In this document: positions 59,035-64,000 of the stretch, piece after piece
Position numbering within the stretch: the stretch's first letter is position 1
Layout: each line of letters begins with the position of its first letter
Notes under the pieces: generated by a model
Told to the model about the DNA's origin: nothing
Databases searched by the model: none
What the model saw: the letters and a program-made list of their open reading frames with translations, nothing else
Made by a program: the position numbers and the translations under genes
Assembly (NCBI GenBank): GCA_002422545.1
Contig: DIWF01000039.1
Location: 1-64,000, forward strand
Length of the DNA stretch: 64,000 bases
Direction of reading: 5' to 3'
From: Firmicutes bacterium UBA6113
GTDB taxonomy: Bacteria; Bacillota; Clostridia; Tissierellales; Sedimentibacteraceae

Positions 59035-59337
59035 TCACTCAACCTCCATTTCTACAGATGCATTTTTTGTGAAGGGCTCAAGTAGCTTTCTCACATATGC
59101 ATCATCTAGATTTTCGTTACATTGTAACTTGAATGCAAATTCTGTCAATACTGTATTATAAATCATTAAATGTTTAATTTTTTTCTTTTTAGGAGAACCT
59201 AGCTTTCTGAGATCTCCGTCACATACCAATACATTTTGCTCATCCACAACATTGCATACAATAAAAGTTCTTCCTTTATCTCTGCCTGCCTTGGATTTCA
59301 CTATCTGACCAATTTTAATATCTGTTGTAAATTCCAA
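59035..59337 (-). CDS. KOW-domain RNA-binding protein
   Basis: A 100-residue protein with an N-terminal KOW motif (IGQIVKSKAGRDKGRTFIVC) related to ribosomal L14e/L27e folds, then a lysine-rich loop (GSPKKKKIKHL). It is common between map and infA in Firmicutes and is thought to bind RNA or the ribosome, but its role is unproven. TTG start at 59337 with AGGGGTGATTTA upstream. Confidence 0.9.
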   Translation of the reverse strand: MEFTTDIKIGQIVKSKAGRDKGRTFIVCNVVDEQNVLVCDGDLRKLGSPKKKKIKHLMIYNTVLTEFAFKLQCNENLDDAYVRKLLEPFTKNASVEMEVE

Positions 59338-59347
59338 TAAATCACCC

Positions 59348-60094
59348 CTATAATACGGTTAACAGCTCTGGTTCGCCGTCTGTAATAGCAACAGTATGTT
59401 CATAGTGAGCTGACGGCTTGCCGTCTGTGGTCACCACAGTCCAGTTGTTGTCAAGGACTTTCACGTTGTATGTTCCTGCGTTTATCATAGGCTCTATAGC
59501 AAGGACCATTCCAACTTGCAGCCGCGGCCCTTTACCAGGTCTTCCGAAGTTAGGTATTTGCGGTGATTCATGCATATCCTTCCCAACTCCGTGCCCAACG
59601 TAATCTCTTACAACCGAGAACCCTTGACTTTCTGCATACTGCTGTACTGCATGCGATATGTCTGAGAGTCTGTAAGACGTCTTTGCATACTTTATTCCTT
59701 CATAGAAGCTTTGTCGAGTAGCTTCGACTAAACGTCTCTTCTCGTCGTCAACTTCTCCCACGAGGAATGTTTTTGCGCTGTCTCCCACATATCCTTCAAA
59801 AGTAGCACCTATATCAATGCTGACAATGTCGCCTTCTATAAGTTTTCTGCTGTTTGGAAATCCATGAACAACCTCTTCATTTACCGAAGCGCATATTGAA
59901 TATGGAAATCCTCCGTAACCTTTGAATGTAGGTATCGCATTTTGAGATCTTAAGAAATCTTCAACCATCTGATCAATTTCTTTAGTAGTAACTCCGGGTT
60001 TAATGTACTTTCTCACAAGTTCATGAGACTGTGCCACCAAACGTCCGGCTTTTCTCATAATTTCTATTTCTCTTCTTGTTTTGAGGATAATCAT
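59348..60094 (-). CDS. map: Methionine aminopeptidase, type I
   Basis: A 248-residue dimetal enzyme removing N-terminal Met from new proteins. Metal ligands are visible as the Asp in VSIDIGATFEGYVGD and the second in GDSAKTF, His in GHGVGKDMHESPQIP, and Glu in LAIEPMI and near the C-terminus. Starts 1 base after adk, in the secY-adk-map order. Confidence 0.98.
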   Translation of the reverse strand: MIILKTRREIEIMRKAGRLVAQSHELVRKYIKPGVTTKEIDQMVEDFLRSQNAIPTFKGYGGFPYSICASVNEEVVHGFPNSRKLIEGDIVSIDIGATFEGYVGDSAKTFLVGEVDDEKRRLVEATRQSFYEGIKYAKTSYRLSDISHAVQQYAESQGFSVVRDYVGHGVGKDMHESPQIPNFGRPGKGPRLQVGMVLAIEPMINAGTYNVKVLDNNWTVVTTDGKPSAHYEHTVAITDGEPELLTVL

Positions 60095-60095
60095 A

Positions 60096-60743
60096 CTATT
60101 TATTCCTCAATTTTGCAACAATGTTTTTGCCAACCTCAGCTATAGGTTTTTCTCCGTCTATATTAACTATTATACCTTTATTGGTGTAATATTCAATAAG
60201 TGGTTCAGTCTGCTCCTGGTAAACATTAATTCTTTTGGTAACAGTCTCTTCAGTATCATCCTTGCGCTGAAGAAGTTCGCCTTTACAATTGTCACAAACA
60301 CCTTCCACTGTTGGTTTGTTGAAAGTCATATGGTATGTCTGACCGCAGTCTTTACACACTCTTCTTCCAACAGCTCTTTCAATGAGAAGTTCTTTTCTTA
60401 CTTCTATATTAACTACATAATCAAGACTCTGATTCATGTCCTTTAAAGCATCTTCTAAAGCATCTGCCTGGAATATTGTTCTTGGAAATCCGTCTAACAG
60501 AAATCCGTTTTTGCAATCTTCATCAAGCAATCTGTCCTTGACAAGTTCCACTGTCAGTTCATCCGGAACGAGTAAACCCTGATCCATATATTCTTTAGCT
60601 TTTTTGCCCAGAACAGTTCCTTCTTTAATATTTTTTCTGAATATATCACCTGTGGATATATGTGGTATTGAAAATTCCTTTACTATGGTGTCTGCCTGAG
60701 TTCCTTTTCCGGCTCCGGGAGGACCCAATAAAATTGCTCTCAT
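60096..60743 (-). CDS. adk: Adenylate kinase, zinc-LID form
   Basis: A 215-residue enzyme (ATP + AMP to 2 ADP). P-loop GPPGAGKGTQ at residues 7-16, DGFPRT in the CORE domain, and a long LID with four cysteines (CKDCGQTYH, then CDNC), the Gram-positive zinc-binding type. Start after GAGGTAAGGAAA. Confidence 0.98.
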   Translation of the reverse strand: MRAILLGPPGAGKGTQADTIVKEFSIPHISTGDIFRKNIKEGTVLGKKAKEYMDQGLLVPDELTVELVKDRLLDEDCKNGFLLDGFPRTIFQADALEDALKDMNQSLDYVVNIEVRKELLIERAVGRRVCKDCGQTYHMTFNKPTVEGVCDNCKGELLQRKDDTEETVTKRINVYQEQTEPLIEYYTNKGIIVNIDGEKPIAEVGKNIVAKLRNK

Positions 60744-60758
60744 TTTCCTTACCTCTCT

Positions 60759-62027
60759 TTACTTCAAAAATCCTTTGTAGTGTCTCATCAACATCTGAGC
60801 TTCAACTTGCTTCATTGTCTCGAGAGCTACGCCGGTTACAATCAACAGTGACGTTCCGCCAAAGTTAATGTTCAAATCCGTAAATGAAAATACTAAAGTT
60901 GGTATTGTCGCTATTATTGCAAGTGATATTGCACCTGCTATTGTTATTCTGTTTAAAACTTTGTTTAAATACTCTGCAGTTGGTCTGCCTGGTCTGATTC
61001 CAGGTATAAATCCTCCATTTTCTTTGAGGGTATTTGAATATTCAAATGGATTGAACTGTACCGCTGTATAGAAATATGTGAAGAATATTATCAATAATAT
61101 ATTTAAAATTGTATAAACATATATTCCTGGACTTTGAGCTGTTGAGAAATACTTTTGTACTCCCTCTGCCATGCTTGGGAAGAAGAATGCCAATGTCTGT
61201 GGTATTGCTAAGAGTGTTGAAGCGAATATTACCGGCATAACTCCTGCCATTAACACTTTCATAGGAATGTGTGTGCTTTGTCCGCCATACATTTTTCTTC
61301 CTACAACTCTTTTTGCATACTGCACCGGTATCTTTCTTTCACCTTGCTGGATAGCTATTACTCCAACAACTATGAAGAAAGCAAATATCAGGAATATTAA
61401 GATTTCTATTATATTTACCGCACCGTTTTGAACCTGGAATATCATTGTTCCAAAGTCCCTTGGATAACGAGAAACTATACCTATCATTATTATCAGTGAT
61501 ATACCGTTACCAATACCTTTGTCTGTTATTAACTCTCCCAGCCACATCAAGAATGCTGTTCCCGCTGTAAGCACTATTACTACCGAAACTATTGATAAGA
61601 AGCTTTTGTCAATGATTGCTGAATTAAAGAATCCAACGCTGTATGCTGTAGCTTGTATCAATGCCAGTATAACAGTTACATATCTGGTCCATTGAGCCAT
61701 TTTTTTCTTTCCGTCTTCTGCTTTGAAAAATTGTTCAATTTGCGGAATTGCAATTGCAAGCAACTGAAGAATTATAGAAGACGTAATGTATGGATAAATA
61801 TTTAATGCAAATATTGTAAAATCTTTGAAAGCACCACCGGACATCATATCAAAGAAATCCAGCAGACCTCCTGCTGTGCCTGAAAACATGTTTTGAACAA
61901 CTGCTTTATCTATTCCTGGAACAGGTATTACAGCGCCTAATCTGTACACTACTAACATTAAAAAAGTAAAAATCATTCTTTTTCTTAAATCAGGTATTTT
62001 CCATGCATTTTTTAAAGTTTCAAACAA
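60759..62027 (-). CDS. secY: Preprotein translocase subunit SecY
   Basis: A 422-residue membrane protein with ten predicted helices forming the SecYEG channel (KRMIFTFLMLVVYRLGAVIP in the first helix, then plug region SGGAFKDFTIFALNIYPYI, C-terminal GTSLLIVTGVALETMKQVEAQ in part). TTG start at 62027, one base after the rplO stop. Standard position in the spc operon. Confidence 0.97.
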   Translation of the reverse strand: MFETLKNAWKIPDLRKRMIFTFLMLVVYRLGAVIPVPGIDKAVVQNMFSGTAGGLLDFFDMMSGGAFKDFTIFALNIYPYITSSIILQLLAIAIPQIEQFFKAEDGKKKMAQWTRYVTVILALIQATAYSVGFFNSAIIDKSFLSIVSVVIVLTAGTAFLMWLGELITDKGIGNGISLIIMIGIVSRYPRDFGTMIFQVQNGAVNIIEILIFLIFAFFIVVGVIAIQQGERKIPVQYAKRVVGRKMYGGQSTHIPMKVLMAGVMPVIFASTLLAIPQTLAFFFPSMAEGVQKYFSTAQSPGIYVYTILNILLIIFFTYFYTAVQFNPFEYSNTLKENGGFIPGIRPGRPTAEYLNKVLNRITIAGAISLAIIATIPTLVFSFTDLNINFGGTSLLIVTGVALETMKQVEAQMLMRHYKGFLK

Positions 62028-62028
62028 C

Positions 62029-62469
62029 TTAAATCACCTCAGCTTTTCCGCCGGCAGCTTCGATTTTTTCTACCGCTGATTTGCTGAATTTATGAGCTTT
62101 AACTGTAAGCTTCTTAGCAAGTTCACCGTTTCCCAGTATCTTAATACCATCAAGTTGTTTTTTAACAATACCCTCTGACTTAAGAACTTCTGGAGTAACC
62201 TCTGCTCCATCTTCGAATTGGTTTAACACTTCAACATTTATCTCAGCAAACACTGTTCCAAAGACATTAGTAAATCCTCTCTTTGGCAGTCTCCTGTAAA
62301 GAGGCATCTGTCCGCCTTCAAATCCTGGTCTTACTCCGCCGCCAGAACGTGATTTTTGTCCATTCATACCTCTGCCGGCTGTCTTACCCTGTCCTGTAGC
62401 TGTACCTCTTCCTAATCTTTTTCTGTTTTTTGAACTACCAGGACTAGGTTTTAATTCATGAAGTTTCAT
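62029..62469 (-). CDS. rplO: Ribosomal protein L15
   Basis: A 146-residue large-subunit protein (MKLHELKPSPGSSKNRKRLG, GKTAGRGMNGQKSRSGGGVR, LYRRLPKRGFTN). The ATG at 62469 is 6 bases from AGGTG; a GTG at 62478 lies in the ribosome site. Confidence 0.98.
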   Translation of the reverse strand: MKLHELKPSPGSSKNRKRLGRGTATGQGKTAGRGMNGQKSRSGGGVRPGFEGGQMPLYRRLPKRGFTNVFGTVFAEINVEVLNQFEDGAEVTPEVLKSEGIVKKQLDGIKILGNGELAKKLTVKAHKFSKSAVEKIEAAGGKAEVI

Positions 62470-62490
62470 CTTTAACACCTCCTTATAGTC

Positions 62491-62667
62491 TTATTCAATA
62501 ACCTCTACCATGAAGTCGACTTTTTTGATCATTCCTCTGATTTGAGGAGTATCTTCTTTTTCAACTATCTGGCCTATTTTTCTCAAACCTAAAGCTTTAA
62601 TGTTTTTAACCTGGTTAGGTGTTCTACCGATCTTGCTTTTTGTTTGTTTAATTTTTATCGTTGCCAT
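62491..62667 (-). CDS. rpmD: Ribosomal protein L30
   Basis: A 58-residue large-subunit protein (MATIKIKQTKSKIGRTPNQV, ALGLRKIGQIVEKEDTPQI, ending VDFMVEVIE). Too short for many ORF filters. It sits between rpsE and rplO with RBS AAGAGGTGAAATT. Confidence 0.97.
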   Translation of the reverse strand: MATIKIKQTKSKIGRTPNQVKNIKALGLRKIGQIVEKEDTPQIRGMIKKVDFMVEVIE

Positions 62668-62678
62668 AATTTCACCTC

Positions 62679-63188
62679 TTAACCTAATATTTCTTCTACA
62701 GATTTACCTCTGATTTTTGCTACATCTTCAGGCTTCTTAAGAAGTTTTAAGGCTTCAATTGTTGCATTTACTACGTTTCTTGGGTTGCTTGATCCCAATG
62801 ACTTTGTTCTTATATCTCTTATTCCTGCAAGTTCTAATACTGCACGAACAGGACCGCCGGCTATGATTCCAGTACCTTCTTTGGCTGGTTTAACAAGAAC
62901 TCTGCCTGCGCCATATCTGCCAATTATTTCATGTGGCACTGTTGTATCTTTCAGTGGCACTTCGATCATGTTCTTTTTAGCATCCTGGATTGCTTTTCTA
63001 ATAGCATCTGGAATTTCAACAGCTTTTGCCATTCCTATTCCAACATGACCATTTTCATCACCAACAACAACCAATACGCTGAATCTAAAGTTTCTACCAC
63101 CTTTAACAACTTTAGTTACACGGTTGATGCTGATAACTTTTTCTTTCACATCCAGTTGGCTTGCATCTATACGTCCACGCTGCTCCAT
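62679..63188 (-). CDS. rpsE: Ribosomal protein S5
   Basis: A 169-residue small-subunit protein (VISINRVTKVVKGGRNFRFS, VVGDENGHVGIGMAKAVEIP, IRDIRTKSLGSSNPRNVVNA). Involved in decoding accuracy; spectinomycin resistance in other species maps to its N-terminal loop. RBS AAGGAGGTTAGTC. Confidence 0.98.
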   Translation of the reverse strand: MEQRGRIDASQLDVKEKVISINRVTKVVKGGRNFRFSVLVVVGDENGHVGIGMAKAVEIPDAIRKAIQDAKKNMIEVPLKDTTVPHEIIGRYGAGRVLVKPAKEGTGIIAGGPVRAVLELAGIRDIRTKSLGSSNPRNVVNATIEALKLLKKPEDVAKIRGKSVEEILG

Positions 63189-63202
63189 GACTAACCTCCT
63201 TA

Positions 63203-63571
63203 TTAAAATTCAAGTCCGCTTTCTCTTGCTCCGTCAGCAAGTACTTTAACTCTGCCATGATATAAATAGCCGCCTCTGTCGAAAACTACTGTATTTATAC
63301 CTTTATTCTTCGCTCTTTCTCCTACTGTTTTGCCAACTAATTTTGCTGCATCAGTCTTAGTAAGCTCAGCTACCTGGTCTCTCAATTCTTTATCTTGTGT
63401 AGATGCAGATGCAAGAGTTGTTCCAGTAGCATCATCAATTACTTGAGCGTATATGTGCTTAGAGCTTTTAAATATATTCAATCTTGGTCTCTCAGGAGTT
63501 CCTACGACTTTATTTCTTATACTATAGTGTCTTTCTTTTCTCTTTTGATTTTTATCAATTTTTTTAAGCAC
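63203..63571 (-). CDS. rplR: Ribosomal protein L18
   Basis: A 122-residue 5S rRNA-binding protein (RKERHYSIRNKVVGTPERPR, NIFKSSKHIYAQVIDDATG, FDRGGYLYHGRVKVLADGAR). GTG start at 63571 after AAAGGAGTGAGTATTA. Confidence 0.98.
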   Translation of the reverse strand: MLKKIDKNQKRKERHYSIRNKVVGTPERPRLNIFKSSKHIYAQVIDDATGTTLASASTQDKELRDQVAELTKTDAAKLVGKTVGERAKNKGINTVVFDRGGYLYHGRVKVLADGARESGLEF

Positions 63572-63592
63572 TAATACTCACTCCTTTCTTAA

Positions 63593-64000
63593 TTATTTAC
63601 CAGTTTTACCAGCTTTACGTCTAACAATTTCATTAGTGTACTTAATACCCTTTCCTTTGTAAGGTTCAGGTTTTCTCCAGTCTCTGATAACTGCGGCGTA
63701 ATTACCTACTTGCTGTTTATCTATACCTTTTACTATTATCTTGTTAGTTCCTTCTACAGCTGTTTCAATTCCTTGTGGGTCTTCCATTTCAACAGGATGT
63801 GAGAAACCTAAGTTCAATACCAATTTGTTTCCTTGCTTTTGTGCTCTATATCCAACACCTACGATTTCAAGTGTCTTATCGAAACCTGCAGTAACACCAA
63901 CTACCATGTTGCTGATGAGAGTTCTTGTTAATCCGTGAAGAGATCTGTTCATTTTTTCATCATTAGGTCTTGAAACTGTTATTTCAGTTCCTTCGATTTC
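63593..64000 (-). CDS. rplF: Ribosomal protein L6, 5' end cut by the window edge
   Basis: 135 C-terminal residues of the large-subunit protein L6; the N-terminal part lies beyond base 64000. The frame reads EIEGTEITVSRPNDEK, then MNRSLHGLTRTLISNMVVGV, LEIVGVGYRAQ and the conserved GIDKQQVGNYAAVIRDWRKP-like block, ending in KAGKTGK. The Met at 63952 is internal, not the start. Confidence 0.97.
   Translation of the reverse strand, partial: EIEGTEITVSRPNDEKMNRSLHGLTRTLISNMVVGVTAGFDKTLEIVGVGYRAQKQGNKLVLNLGFSHPVEMEDPQGIETAVEGTNKIIVKGIDKQQVGNYAAVIRDWRKPEPYKGKGIKYTNEIVRRKAGKTGK

Overview
This is an AT-rich, gene-dense chromosomal segment from a low-GC Gram-positive anaerobe (Firmicutes; Clostridia/Tissierellia-like). 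The basis is strong AGGAGG-type ribosome binding sites, a Bacillus/Clostridium-style S10-spc-alpha ribosomal cluster, a Prp-cleaved L27, zinc-binding S4 and L36, an EndoA/EndoAI module beside acpS, pyruvate phosphate dikinase, an NQR-type Na+ pump and several cobalamin-dependent radical SAM enzymes. No rRNA, tRNA, CRISPR array, prophage or insertion sequence was seen. The species cannot be fixed from the sequence.

Layout. 1-540: tandem hairpin repeats and a terminator. 540-8115 (minus): TPR protein, B12-type radical SAM protein and an unknown protein in one operon, then a lytic transglycosylase, argS and a GNAT acetyltransferase. 8223-10047 (plus): an Lsa-like ABC-F ribosome-protection gene with a leader that looks like an attenuator. 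10080-15879 (minus): mutS2, a U32-family protein, and a ZapA-domain coiled-coil protein. 16071-20072 (plus): nqrBCDEF without nqrA. 20094-22876 (minus): remnant of a MalY/PatB lyase, a glutamine amidotransferase, dxs. 23066-25724 (plus): ppdK. 25749-28416 (minus): thyA-folA, a small ORF and a HAD phosphatase, with dispersed repeats. 28706-29344 (plus): an unusual cis-prenyltransferase. 29408-36409 (minus): two radical-SAM-linked genes, rng, rplU-prp-rpmA, obg, yhbY. 36653-43117: folC (+), acpS-lipoprotein-ndoAI-ndoA (-), upp, MATE and dagK (+). 43161-48070 (minus): preQ1-controlled queT, rplM-rpsI, and ecfA1-ecfA2-ecfT-truA. 48130-55721 (minus): an accessory operon of an amino acid permease, four tandem cobalamin-binding radical SAM paralogues and a GNAT-like protein. 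55790-64000 (minus): rplQ, rpoA, rpsD, rpsK, rpsM, rpmJ, infA, KOW protein, map, adk, secY, rplO, rpmD, rpsE, rplR and a partial rplF.

The most interesting accessory system is the six-gene operon at 48130-55721. It sits between rplQ and ecfA1, genes that are usually adjacent in Firmicutes, and has its own promoter, a candidate operator, and translationally coupled genes. Its four related B12/radical SAM enzymes suggest a multi-step modification pathway with unknown product. One of them has its N-terminus out of frame at a run of seven A. Other points of interest are the NqrA-less pump, the ABC-F leader, the decayed lyase, and several families of small hairpin repeats.
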